Positions 1 to 6,696 of a stretch of 14,293 bases of DNA are shown in pieces (position 1 is the stretch's first letter; each line of letters begins with the position of its first letter). Origin of the DNA: JAZDKP01 sp043802925 (lineage in GTDB: Bacteria > Fibrobacterota > OXYB2-FULL-49-7 > JAEUSG01); contig JAZDKP010000149.1 in the NCBI GenBank assembly GCA_043802925.1, forward strand, positions 1-14,293, read 5' to 3'. Below the pieces are notes generated by a model. That model was not told where the DNA came from and did not search any database. It worked only from the letters and a program-made list of their open reading frames with translations. The translations under genes and the position numbers were made by a program.

Positions 1-1046
1 TCGGGCAGCGGCTCCTGGTTCACGATGGCCCGGATGCGCGAGTCCGCGGTTGTGATGTCACAGTAGTGTCCGGCGTCCAGGGGCCACGGCAGGGGCTTGA
101 TGTGCAGGCCCAGGAACGAAAGCTTCCTGGCCAGACGGAGAATTAGCGGCTGGAGGGGCCTTGCAAACCGGCCGCCAAAGGCCACGGCGTCGATTCCGCT
201 GGTCACGGCCATGGCCTCGCCCGCATGTTTGAGCAGGTGGTTGAAATAAATTTCAAATGCGTACGCCACCTCGGGATTGGAGGCCGCGTGCGCGTAAAGC
301 GCGCCGATGTCGAGGTCCAGCCCGGTGAGGCCCAGGAAGCCGCTTTCCTTTTTCAGCATGTCGTCAATCCGGTAATAGGACACCTTGAGCGCACGGAGCA
401 GGTAAAAGACCACGCCCGGGTCCAGGTCCCCGCACGAGGTACGGCCCATCACGCCTTCGAGCGGCGAATATCCGACGCTGATGTAGGCCGGCCGGCCGTC
501 GCGCAGGGCGCAGACCGTGGTGGTGTTGTCAAAGACAAAGGAGAGGGCCGCGCCTTTGTTTCCCAGGAGCGCGGCGTTGCGGCTGTGGGTGATGCCGTGG
601 AATCCGAAACGACGGATGGGCTGCTGTTCGTTGAATTCCGGCGGAATCGCGTAGTTCTTTTCCGCTTCGGGCAAATCGCAGAAGAGGGCGGTCTCGAAGA
701 AGGCGAAACAGGGCGCTCCTTTTAACAGGGGCAGCAGCTGCGACAAAAAGGCCACGGCCGTTGGCACGTAAAGTGGAAAACCCGGAATCAGCGCTGTAAA
801 GGCGTTCAGGAAGCTGGCGTTCACGAGCGTGGGTTCCCGGAAAACATCCCCGCCGAACCGGAGCCGCACCGCGGCGCCGCGCAGAGGCCCGGCAGCCGCC
901 AGTTCGTTTTTGAGGCGCGAAAAGCCCTGCCCCTCTTCCAGGGCCGACAGAGGCACGGTGAGGCGTTTGACCGGCGTGTCGCCGGTGTTGTCAAAGAACT
1001 GGAACTCGGCCTTTTTCAGGTTATGATCAATCACCGCAATCATCAT
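1..1046 (-). CDS. Divergent acetate-kinase-family protein, second copy (3' end outside window)
   Basis: About 348 residues are readable from ATG 1046 to the window edge; the family is usually near 400, so little is missing. Family landmarks are a FGFHGITH motif (residues 147-154), a SPLEGVMGRTSCGDLDPG block (194-211, matching the family's FTPLEG...TRSGDID), and KKESGFLGLTG. The N-terminal phosphate-binding motif (N-x-G-S-S-S) is missing: the protein begins MMIAVIDHNLKKAEF. The family FDTAFH is FETALF, the LAPLHNP block is unrecognisable, and the late GIGEN motif is replaced by FGGRF. The start overlaps the upstream stop as ATGA, with GGGAG just before it; ATG 1043 is an alternative. Family membership is well supported. 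I infer a non-catalytic or regulatory partner of the upstream paralogue, but this is untested. It could also be a much-altered kinase for another carboxylate. Confidence 0.8.
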   Translation of the reverse strand, partial: MMIAVIDHNLKKAEFQFFDNTGDTPVKRLTVPLSALEEGQGFSRLKNELAAAGPLRGAAVRLRFGGDVFREPTLVNASFLNAFTALIPGFPLYVPTAVAFLSQLLPLLKGAPCFAFFETALFCDLPEAEKNYAIPPEFNEQQPIRRFGFHGITHSRNAALLGNKGAALSFVFDNTTTVCALRDGRPAYISVGYSPLEGVMGRTSCGDLDPGVVFYLLRALKVSYYRIDDMLKKESGFLGLTGLDLDIGALYAHAASNPEVAYAFEIYFNHLLKHAGEAMAVTSGIDAVAFGGRFARPLQPLILRLARKLSFLGLHIKPLPWPLDAGHYCDITTADSRIRAIVNQEPLP

Positions 1047-2260
1047 GCACACTCCCGGTAAGTTTCACGCGCAATCAGGATTTCCTCGTCTGTTGGGATG
1101 ACCAGAATGCGCGTCTCGGAACCTTCGGCGGACACATCCGCGTTGCCGTCCGTGTAGGCACGGTTCTTTGTCTCATCAATGCGGATACCGAGGTAATCCA
1201 GGCCTTTGCAGATTTCGCTCCGCACCTCGGGCACCTGGACGCCGAGGGTGTCCGTGAAAATGAGGGCATCCGCCTTTTCCAAAAGAAGGCCGCCGTAGCC
1301 CGCGTACTTTTTTACGCGTCGCGTGTAGAGGGCAAAGGCGAGCGCGGCCCGGGGGTCGTCCGCAATCTTTTTGACCACGTCGCGCATGTCGGACGAGGCG
1401 CCAAAGACCCCGAGCACGCCGCTCTTTTTATTGAGCAGCGCCTCCACGTCGTCGCACGACAGGTTGTTCCGGAACATGAGCGAGAACATGAGGCCGAGGT
1501 CCATGTCGCCCGACCGGGTGTTCATGACCAGCCCTTCGAGCGGGGTGAACCCGAGCGACGTCATGATGGACTTTCCGTCCCGGACCGCGCAGACGCTGGA
1601 GCCGCCGGTGCCGAGATGGCAGCCGATGAGCCTTTGCGTGGCCATGTCGCGATTGAGAAAGCGGCACGCCTCGGACATGACAAACTGGTAGGAGATGCCG
1701 TGGAAACCGTACTTGCGCAGGCCGTGGCGCTGGACCACCCGTTTGGGCAGCGCGTAGGCGCGGAGCTCCTCGGGAATGGTTGAGTGGAACGCCGTGTCGA
1801 AGATGATGAACTGTGGGATGTGTGCGTAATCCTGTCGGCAGACCTCAATCAGGGAAAAGGAAATGGGATTGTGGATGGGGGCGAGTGGCAGGGTCTTGCG
1901 CAACTGAGAAATGACCGCGTCGTCCACGCGCGTGGTCTTGTCAAAAAAAGTCCATGGATGGACATAGCGGTGGCCGAAGGCGTGGAACGCGGCCCCGGGA
2001 TTCTGCGCCGTGTCTTCGGCGATGAGTTCGAGCGCCTTGCGGAAGGCGCTGGCGTGGTCGGGGAGGTCCACGGTCAGGGTCCGCGTTTTCCCGAACGCGC
2101 GGTGGGTGACCAGGGGCGTTGCCTGCGTCCGGATGCCCACCCTTTCGGCCTCGCCCGCAATGAGCTCGGTCTCGTCGGGCATCCGGAGGACCTTGTACTT
2201 GAGCGACGAGCTGCCGCAGTTCAGTACCAGTATATTCCTGGTTTTATTTTCAGATTTCAT
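1043..2260 (-). CDS. Acetate-kinase-family protein (ASKHA) with altered nucleotide-site motifs
   Basis: A 405-residue homologue of acetate kinase, which in the family interconverts acyl phosphate + ADP and carboxylate + ATP in the cytoplasm. Visible motifs are NCGSSSLKYK (14-23), GHRYVH (97-102, equivalent of catalytic Arg91), LAPIHNP (126-132), FDTAFH (154-159), KYGFHGIS (183-190, catalytic His180), NTRSGDMD (247-254, Arg241) and DEEILIARET (391-400, Glu384). Two nucleotide-site motifs differ: HLGNGAS is HLGTGGSS (Asn to Thr at 218), and the GIGEN segment reads TDTLGVQ (336-342). The active-site arginines and histidine suggest phosphotransfer survives, while the phosphoryl donor or acyl substrate may differ (inference). 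The start is 11 bp inside the upstream gene and is preceded by GGAGCGAGG. I withhold ackA because of the altered motifs and the paired paralogue. Confidence 0.88.
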   Translation of the reverse strand: MKSENKTRNILVLNCGSSSLKYKVLRMPDETELIAGEAERVGIRTQATPLVTHRAFGKTRTLTVDLPDHASAFRKALELIAEDTAQNPGAAFHAFGHRYVHPWTFFDKTTRVDDAVISQLRKTLPLAPIHNPISFSLIEVCRQDYAHIPQFIIFDTAFHSTIPEELRAYALPKRVVQRHGLRKYGFHGISYQFVMSEACRFLNRDMATQRLIGCHLGTGGSSVCAVRDGKSIMTSLGFTPLEGLVMNTRSGDMDLGLMFSLMFRNNLSCDDVEALLNKKSGVLGVFGASSDMRDVVKKIADDPRAALAFALYTRRVKKYAGYGGLLLEKADALIFTDTLGVQVPEVRSEICKGLDYLGIRIDETKNRAYTDGNADVSAEGSETRILVIPTDEEILIARETYRECA

Positions 2261-3458
2261 CCTCGCTCCATCCGAATGTGGGAATGCCGATGTTCCGGTG
2301 AATGATGAGCGCCTGGCCTAGGGCGGCCCGCTCGATGTCGCGCGGCTTGATGTCCGCGAACCGGCGGCCCTCCGCGCCGGGCCCGAATCCCGCGGTCGGG
2401 AGTCCGAGCTTGCCGCAGGTAAAGGACCCCTCGGTGAACGTGCTCTTCCAGTAATCAAAATCAGTCTGGAAACCGTGCTCCTTGAGCGCATCGCGGCTTG
2501 CCAGCACAAACGGATTGTGTCCGGCCATGATCCAGGGCATGAATTCGCTGACGGTTTCCTCCGCGCTGCCCCGTGTTTGCATGCGGTTGTTCACCAGGCC
2601 GGCGGACACGGCGAGGTCGCCCGCGCCGCGGTAGACCGAGGCCGCGATGCTGCGCGCCCGCTCGAGGATGGCGACCGGCGATTCCTCGGGCACAAAGACA
2701 CGGTCCACGCACACCCGAAACTCCTGGCCGCCCGGGATGTCCGGCGAATCGTTGTAGCGGATATCGCGGATGCGCAGGCTCGAGTGACCGAGCGCCGAGT
2801 CACTGGGCAGCCCTGCCGAAACTTTTTCCAGTTCGTGTACAAGCGGAAACATGGCGCCCAGCATATTGACCCCGCCCATGGCCGCGACCGCGCTGCCCAC
2901 CCGGCCGCGCACGATGATTTCATATTCGAGCCGTCCTTTGTGGCCCAGGCAGAGCTTGCAGCCCGTGGGTTCGCTCAGGAGCACGCCTTTGATGCGGCGG
3001 TTGCGCGGTAAAATGACCTCGTTGTAGAAGTTCTCGATCGCAAAAAGCCCGAACCGGGCGCGGGGCACGCAGCAGACGATGAGGTCGCCCTTGAGTGGAA
3101 GGAGCGCGGCCTTGAGCGCGCCGGCCGCGTAAAGTGCGGAGAGGAGGCCCGATTTGTGGAGGTCGCTCATGCCCGCCATTCGTTCTTTATCCGATTCGGT
3201 GTCCGGCGGAGGATCAAAGTCCGCGTGCGTCACGAGCAGGAAGTCTTCCCCCGGTTCCACGCCGCGGATGGTGCCGTACAGGGTGCCCAGCGAATCCTCG
3301 TCCACCGTGTCAAATCCAACGGTGCCCATTTCCGTGGCTATCAGTTCCAGATAGGCGGAAAGGTTCTCTTCCGTCATCCGGCGTTTTGCGATTTCCGCAT
3401 AAATCCGCTGCAGGGCTTTCCGGCTGCCTTCGAGCCGGTTCTGTAGAATATTTTCCAT
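2250..3458 (-). CDS. M20-family (YgeY-like) peptidase homologue, probably catalytically dead
   Basis: A 402-residue protein with the M20 peptidase/deacetylase layout, closest by eye to YgeY. Matching stretches are THADFDP (77-83), GMSDLHKSG (96-104), SEPTGCKLCLGHKGR (162-176) and AGFGPGAEG (356-364). His78, Asp99 and Glu163 are at metal-ligand-like positions. The catalytic Glu-Glu pair is replaced by PRARFG (132-137). The lid-domain His of SCHGSAP is Val187, and the C-terminal metal His (AHAPNE in YgeY) is Phe367. From family knowledge this should abolish hydrolysis, so a binding, sensing or scaffold role is inferred. AGGAGG (3463-3468) sits 4 nt before ATG 3458. It leads the kinase pair and overlaps the next gene by 11 bp. 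An active enzyme with rearranged ligands cannot be excluded. Confidence 0.82.
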   Translation of the reverse strand: MENILQNRLEGSRKALQRIYAEIAKRRMTEENLSAYLELIATEMGTVGFDTVDEDSLGTLYGTIRGVEPGEDFLLVTHADFDPPPDTESDKERMAGMSDLHKSGLLSALYAAGALKAALLPLKGDLIVCCVPRARFGLFAIENFYNEVILPRNRRIKGVLLSEPTGCKLCLGHKGRLEYEIIVRGRVGSAVAAMGGVNMLGAMFPLVHELEKVSAGLPSDSALGHSSLRIRDIRYNDSPDIPGGQEFRVCVDRVFVPEESPVAILERARSIAASVYRGAGDLAVSAGLVNNRMQTRGSAEETVSEFMPWIMAGHNPFVLASRDALKEHGFQTDFDYWKSTFTEGSFTCGKLGLPTAGFGPGAEGRRFADIKPRDIERAALGQALIIHRNIGIPTFGWSEDEI

Positions 3459-3478
3459 AGCGCCTCCTGTGTAGTATG

Positions 3479-3486
3479 TGTTAACA
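3479..3486. promoter_or_regulatory. Candidate regulator operator TGTTAACA in the M20 gene leader
   Basis: This perfect 8-bp palindrome lies between the regulator and the M20 gene. Related sequences TGTCAACA (4121-4128) and ATTAACAG (4133-4140), 12 bp apart, cover the regulator's -35 region. The sharing of sites suggests autorepression and operon control by the HTH-cupin protein. I saw no clear separate promoter in this 71-bp gap. Confidence 0.4.
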
Positions 3487-3529
3487 ATGCTCTGTGTGTG
3501 TTATCGTTTTTGGCAAAAAAAATCCTTTC

Positions 3530-4081
3530 TTAAAAAGTGGGCGGTGTAATCACCCAAAGCGCCTCGGTCTCGTTCTTGTCCGCGTTTTTGAATTGGTGCG
3601 GGGTGCTTGAATTAAAATAGATGCTGTCACCTTTGTGCAGCTGGTAATGGACATCGTTCAAGGCAATGTCGAGCACCCCTTTGAGCACCAGCACAAACTC
3701 CTGGCCGTAATGCTTATATTGGGCATCGCCCGAATTGGCGCCGCGGTCGAGTTTGAACAGGAGGGGCTCCATCTGTTTGTTGAAGTCCGGGGAGGTGAGG
3801 AGCGTGACCCGGATGCCCTTGCCCATGTTTTTTTCCGCATTGGGCCGGGAACCCCGTAACACGGGTTCCGGGGATTGTTCGGGCTCCTCGCTGAACAGGC
3901 GGCCCATGGTGGTGTTAAGCTGGTCCACAATTTTCTTCAGCGTGACCAGGGAGGGCGAGGATTTGCCGCTTTCAATTTGCGAAAGAAAACTGGCGGTGAC
4001 GCCCATGCGCCGGGCGAGTTCACGGAGCGTGAGCTTCTGGAGTTCGCGCATGCGACGGATGTTGACGCCAATCAGTTTCAT
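3530..4081 (-). CDS. XRE-family HTH regulator with C-terminal cupin domain
   Basis: A 183-residue regulator of the HTH-cupin (PuuR-like) type. Residues 4-58 form the XRE helix-turn-helix (LRELARRMGVTASFLSQIES). Residues 100-180 form a cupin barrel with HYGQEFVLVLKG (124-135), KGDSIYFNSSTPHQF (150-164) and candidate metal or ligand residues His124, Glu128 and His162. ATG 4081 is chosen over an upstream ATG at 4129 because GGAGGA lies 5 nt before it and the homology begins there. The upstream ATG would also lie inside the promoter. It is co-directional with the M20/kinase genes, 71 bp upstream, so it probably controls them in response to a small molecule such as an amine, amino acid or organic acid (inference; the ligand is unknown). 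TGTTAACA-like sites lie near its own promoter and before the M20 gene. Confidence 0.93.
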   Translation of the reverse strand: MKLIGVNIRRMRELQKLTLRELARRMGVTASFLSQIESGKSSPSLVTLKKIVDQLNTTMGRLFSEEPEQSPEPVLRGSRPNAEKNMGKGIRVTLLTSPDFNKQMEPLLFKLDRGANSGDAQYKHYGQEFVLVLKGVLDIALNDVHYQLHKGDSIYFNSSTPHQFKNADKNETEALWVITPPTF

Positions 4082-4097
4082 TTTTTCCTCCCACGAT

Positions 4098-4126
4098 AAT
4101 ATAATCAAAAATCCTGTCCGTGTCAA
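4098..4126 (-). promoter_or_regulatory. Strong sigma70-like promoter for the HTH-cupin regulator
   Basis: On the minus strand, TTGACA (4126-4121), a 17-bp spacer and TATATT (4103-4098) form a near-consensus promoter. The predicted start is about 10 nt before ATG 4081, which leaves just enough leader for the GGAGGA ribosome site. A TGTTGACA half-site overlaps the -35 box. Confidence 0.75.
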
Positions 4127-4190
4127 CAAGCAATTAACAGTGTTTAGTGTATATTAAGTACGGGTGAACAACGACACGGTGTGAATATCC

Positions 4191-4219
4191 TTGACTGCAG
4201 CGGCTGCCGGGATTCATTT
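4191..4219 (+). promoter_or_regulatory. Possible promoter for zinc-ribbon gene
   Basis: TTGACT (4191-4196), a 17-bp spacer and TCATTT (4214-4219). The -10 box is poor. It lies 41 bp before the start of the zinc-ribbon gene and diverges from the regulator promoter. Confidence 0.3.
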
Positions 4220-4260
4220 TGATCCAATCCAAACGTCCCCCGATTGAAAAGGAGCCTCCC

Positions 4261-4713
4261 ATGTTCTGCCCCCAATGCGGCGCATCCAATCTCAACGACG
4301 CCCGGTTCTGCGGAACGTGCGGGGCCGCGGTGACCGCGGGTCCCATCACCCGCGAAACAGAAGTCTTTACCAATACCTCGGGCCGGCCTTGTTCGGACGC
4401 GGAGCTGCCCGCGGAAGCAAAAAAGCTTTCCTGGGGTGCGTTCTGGTTCGGCTGGATCTGGGGACTGTTCAACGGCACCTATATCGCGCTGCTTACGCTG
4501 TTGCTGCCCTTCATTTTTAATGTCATCCTGCTCATCAAGGGGCGTCAGTGGGCATGGGAAAACAAGAAGTGGGACTCGGCCGCGGACTTTGAACGCGTCC
4601 AACGGTTGTGGGGTATCTGGGGCTGGATTCTTACGTTGGCCGCCATCGTCTTTTGCGTGATTGGGGTCATTTTTATCATGGGCCTGGCCGCGTTCTCGGG
4701 CGCGCTGTCGTAA
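4261..4713 (+). CDS. Zinc-ribbon membrane protein
   Basis: A 150-residue protein. Residues 1-23 are a zinc ribbon (FCPQCGASN, then FCGTCG) with Cys3, Cys6, Cys17 and Cys20. A variable linker follows. The membrane part starts with a Trp-rich segment, SWGAFWFGWIWGLFNG (57-72), then a hydrophobic helix (about 73-93). Next comes a conserved-looking soluble loop, GRQWAWENKKWDS (94-106), and a second hydrophobic segment (about 117-145). This is a known architecture of zinc-ribbon proteins with a short DUF-type membrane module, whose function is not established. ATG 4261 is preferred over an upstream in-frame ATG at 4219 because AAGGAG precedes it and the first Cys pair follows directly. The stop codon abuts a large inverted repeat. 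Confidence 0.85.
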   Translation: MFCPQCGASNLNDARFCGTCGAAVTAGPITRETEVFTNTSGRPCSDAELPAEAKKLSWGAFWFGWIWGLFNGTYIALLTLLLPFIFNVILLIKGRQWAWENKKWDSAADFERVQRLWGIWGWILTLAAIVFCVIGVIFIMGLAAFSGALS

Positions 4714-4848
4714 CTCACCCCCCTTTCCCCCCTCTCTCGCAGAGAGAGGGGGGCTATTGATAAAGCAAAAACAATAAAGGATAATTTTTTCAGGTTTGTT
4801 TTAAATCCAAGCCCCCTCTCTGCGAGAGAGGGGGGACGGGGGTGAGTT
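4712..4848. repeat. Paired GC-rich hairpin element (inverted repeat, MITE/REP-like)
   Basis: The left arm (4712-4755) and right arm (4810-4848) are near-perfect inverted copies, bounded by AACTCACCCCC and GGGGGTGAGTT. They flank a 54-bp AT-rich centre. Each arm is also a hairpin. In the left arm, CCCCCCTCTCTC pairs with GAGAGAGGGGGG around GCA. In the right arm, CCCCCTCTCT pairs with AGAGAGGGGG around GCG. The element occupies most of the gap between the zinc-ribbon and DAHP synthase genes and takes in the last two bases of the zinc-ribbon stop codon. It could terminate transcription in both directions. It carries no gene, so if it is mobile it would need a transposase from elsewhere. Confidence 0.85.
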
Positions 4849-4857
4849 GAACGCGGG

Positions 4858-4886
4858 TTACAATCCCCTTCCTCAATATTTTATAT
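4858..4886 (+). promoter_or_regulatory. Candidate promoter for the DAHP synthase cluster
   Basis: TTACAA (4858-4863), a 17-bp spacer and TTATAT (4881-4886), in a T-rich stretch immediately before the gene. The predicted start is only about 4-5 nt before ATG 4897, and no Shine-Dalgarno sequence is visible. The message may therefore be nearly leaderless. Confidence 0.45.
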
Positions 4887-4896
4887 TTTTCATTCT

Positions 4897-5937
4897 ATGC
4901 CTCAAAAAATCCAGGATGTCCGTGTTTCGCGAATCACGCCGCTCATTGCGCCCGACGCGCTGTTACGGGAACTGCCGCTGACCGGAATGGCCGGCCGCGC
5001 GGTGCTCGAGGGTCGCGACGCGGTCAAGGCCATCCTCGAAGGCCGGGACGGCCGTCTGCTGGCCATCGTGGGCCCCTGTTCCATCCATGACGAACGGGCG
5101 GCCCTTGAATACGCGCGGCGACTTGATGCGCTACGGAGAGACCTTTCGGGCGTGCTCTGCATTGTCATGCGTGTTTATTTTGAAAAGCCGCGCACCACTA
5201 TCGGCTGGAAGGGGCTCATCGCGGATCCGCGCCTCGATGGTTCGGGCGACATGCCCGAAGGCCTGCGCCGCGCCCGGCGCCTGCTGCTCTCCATCGCCTC
5301 CCTCGGCCTGCCCGCTGCCACTGAAATGCTCGACCCCATCGTACCGCAGTACACCGCGGACCTGGTGAGCTGGGCCGCGGTCGGCGCGCGCACCACCGAA
5401 TCGCAGACGCACCGCGAAATGGCGAGTGGGCTCTCCATGCCCGTGGGATTCAAAAACAGCACGGCCGGCAGCCTTCAGGTGGCGCTCGATGCCATGGAGT
5501 CCTCGCGCCATCCGCACAGCTTCCTTGGCATTGACCCACGCGGCCGCACCGCGGTGGTCAAAACAAAAGGCAATCCCTGGGTGCACCTCATCCTCCGCGG
5601 CGGAATCAGCGGGCCCAACTATTTTCCGCGCCATATCCAGTCCGCGGCGGACAAATTGTCCGCGGCCGGGTTGCGTCCCACCGTCCTGGTGGACTGCAGC
5701 CATGCCAATTCAGGTAAAAAACACGAGCAGCAGGAGGCGGTCCTGAAAAGCGTTCTGCGCCAGCGCCGGCAGGGTCAAAAGGCGATCATCGGCTTTATGC
5801 TCGAAAGCAGCCTCTTGGCAGGATGCCAACCCATTCCGCGCAACCCGCGCCGCCTCAAGTACGGCATCTCTATCACCGACAGCTGCATGGGCTGGGAAAA
5901 GACCGAGGCCCTGCTGAGGCTTGCGGCCAGGCCGTAG
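4897..5937 (+). CDS. aroG: 3-deoxy-D-arabino-heptulosonate-7-phosphate (DAHP) synthase, type I
   Basis: This enzyme condenses phosphoenolpyruvate with erythrose 4-phosphate to DAHP, the first step of the shikimate route to aromatic amino acids. At 346 residues it has full AroF/G/H length. Landmarks are IVGPCSIHD (57-65), MRVYFEKPRTTIGWKG (91-106), ATEMLDP (141-147), GARTTESQ (163-170), GFKNSTAG (184-191), LRGGISGPNY (233-242), DCSHANS (266-272), MLESSL (301-306) and SITDSCMGWE (325-334). The metal ligands Cys61, His269, Glu303 and Asp328 are present. The symbol follows the AroFGH family; which feedback-sensitive isozyme it matches cannot be read from sequence alone. No ribosome-binding site precedes the ATG. 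rsmE starts 24 bp downstream and is probably co-transcribed. Confidence 0.96.
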   Translation: MPQKIQDVRVSRITPLIAPDALLRELPLTGMAGRAVLEGRDAVKAILEGRDGRLLAIVGPCSIHDERAALEYARRLDALRRDLSGVLCIVMRVYFEKPRTTIGWKGLIADPRLDGSGDMPEGLRRARRLLLSIASLGLPAATEMLDPIVPQYTADLVSWAAVGARTTESQTHREMASGLSMPVGFKNSTAGSLQVALDAMESSRHPHSFLGIDPRGRTAVVKTKGNPWVHLILRGGISGPNYFPRHIQSAADKLSAAGLRPTVLVDCSHANSGKKHEQQEAVLKSVLRQRRQGQKAIIGFMLESSLLAGCQPIPRNPRRLKYGISITDSCMGWEKTEALLRLAARP

Positions 5938-5961
5938 CCTTGTCACCGGCGGGTTTTATCC

Positions 5962-6696
5962 ATGTTCTTTGACGAAACCTACTTTTTTTCGGAAACCATT
6001 CCGGAGGGGCTGTTTGTCCTTTCCGAAGAGGAAAGCCTCCATGCGTCCGCTGTGCTGCGCATCAAGAAGGGAGACCGCATCCTGGTCACGGACGGAAAGG
6101 GCATGCTTGCGGAATGCGAAATTGAAAAAAGCGATCCCCGCACGACGTCCCTTTGCGCGGTGAAGCGGCACGGGGTGCCGGCCGAAATCCCGGAAATCAC
6201 GCTCGCTGCCGGAATCCTCAAGAAAAACAGTTTCGAGGCGCTGGTCGAACTCGTGTCGCAGCTTCCGGTGGCGCGCATCGTGCCAGTGGATACGGCCCGC
6301 GCCGCGCTGCCGGTCCATGCTTACGCCTCGTTCCTGCCCCGCCTCAACCAGAAGGCGCGCACCGCGCTCAAGCAGAGCAAGCGCGCATTCGTGACGCGCG
6401 TGGAGGCGCCGATCCCGTTCGCGAAGGCGCTTCAACAGGCCGCAACGGCCGGGTACGCCTGTCTGTTCGAAAAGGGGGCCGCTTCCGCGGGTCCGTCGGA
6501 CGTGGCGCGCCTTTCCTCCGCGGTCTCCCTTTTTGTCCTGACCGGACCCGAGGGAGGATTTACTGAAGACGAAACAAGGGCGGCCCGCGACGCGGGCCTC
6601 TCTATCCTGGAGCTGGGAAGCACCCGGCTCCGCGCTGAGGCCGCGGGGTTCGCGGCCGCGGTGGCATTACTGACCCGCAGGGAGAAAACAGCATGA
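5962..6696 (+). CDS. rsmE: 16S rRNA (uracil-1498-N3)-methyltransferase
   Basis: A 244-residue SPOUT-class enzyme that methylates U1498 of 16S rRNA with S-adenosylmethionine. Residues 1-70 are the PUA-like RNA-binding domain, including SLHASAVLRIKKGD (25-38). The SPOUT domain holds ILKKNSFEALVE (85-96), ARTALKQSKR (132-141), LTGPEGGFTEDE (193-204) and the knot loop LELGSTRLRAE (216-226), equivalent to the family LGPRILRxET. Length and motif order are normal. It follows the DAHP synthase gene after a 24-bp gap and ends in an ATGA overlap with the next gene. The pairing with aroG looks like operon convenience rather than shared function. Confidence 0.95.
   Translation: MFFDETYFFSETIPEGLFVLSEEESLHASAVLRIKKGDRILVTDGKGMLAECEIEKSDPRTTSLCAVKRHGVPAEIPEITLAAGILKKNSFEALVELVSQLPVARIVPVDTARAALPVHAYASFLPRLNQKARTALKQSKRAFVTRVEAPIPFAKALQQAATAGYACLFEKGAASAGPSDVARLSSAVSLFVLTGPEGGFTEDETRAARDAGLSILELGSTRLRAEAAGFAAAVALLTRREKTA

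Noticed and set aside
225..725. Plus-strand open frame of 166 codons
   Set aside because: It is antisense to the second acetate-kinase-family gene, whose motifs are clear on the minus strand.
2475..3011. Plus-strand open frame of 178 codons
   Set aside because: It is antisense to the M20 homologue, with composition typical of shadow frames (many Ala, His and Arg residues).
4144..4602. Minus-strand open frame of 152 codons upstream of the regulator
   Set aside because: It is antisense to the zinc-ribbon gene, and its end runs towards the regulator promoter. No ribosome site or motif supports it.
4731..4754. Simple rho-independent terminator for the zinc-ribbon gene
   Set aside because: The hairpin is strong but no T-tract follows directly, and the second inverted copy makes a repeat element the better description. 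Termination remains possible.
5131..5703. Minus-strand open frame of 190 codons
   Set aside because: It is antisense to the DAHP synthase gene and has no recognisable features.
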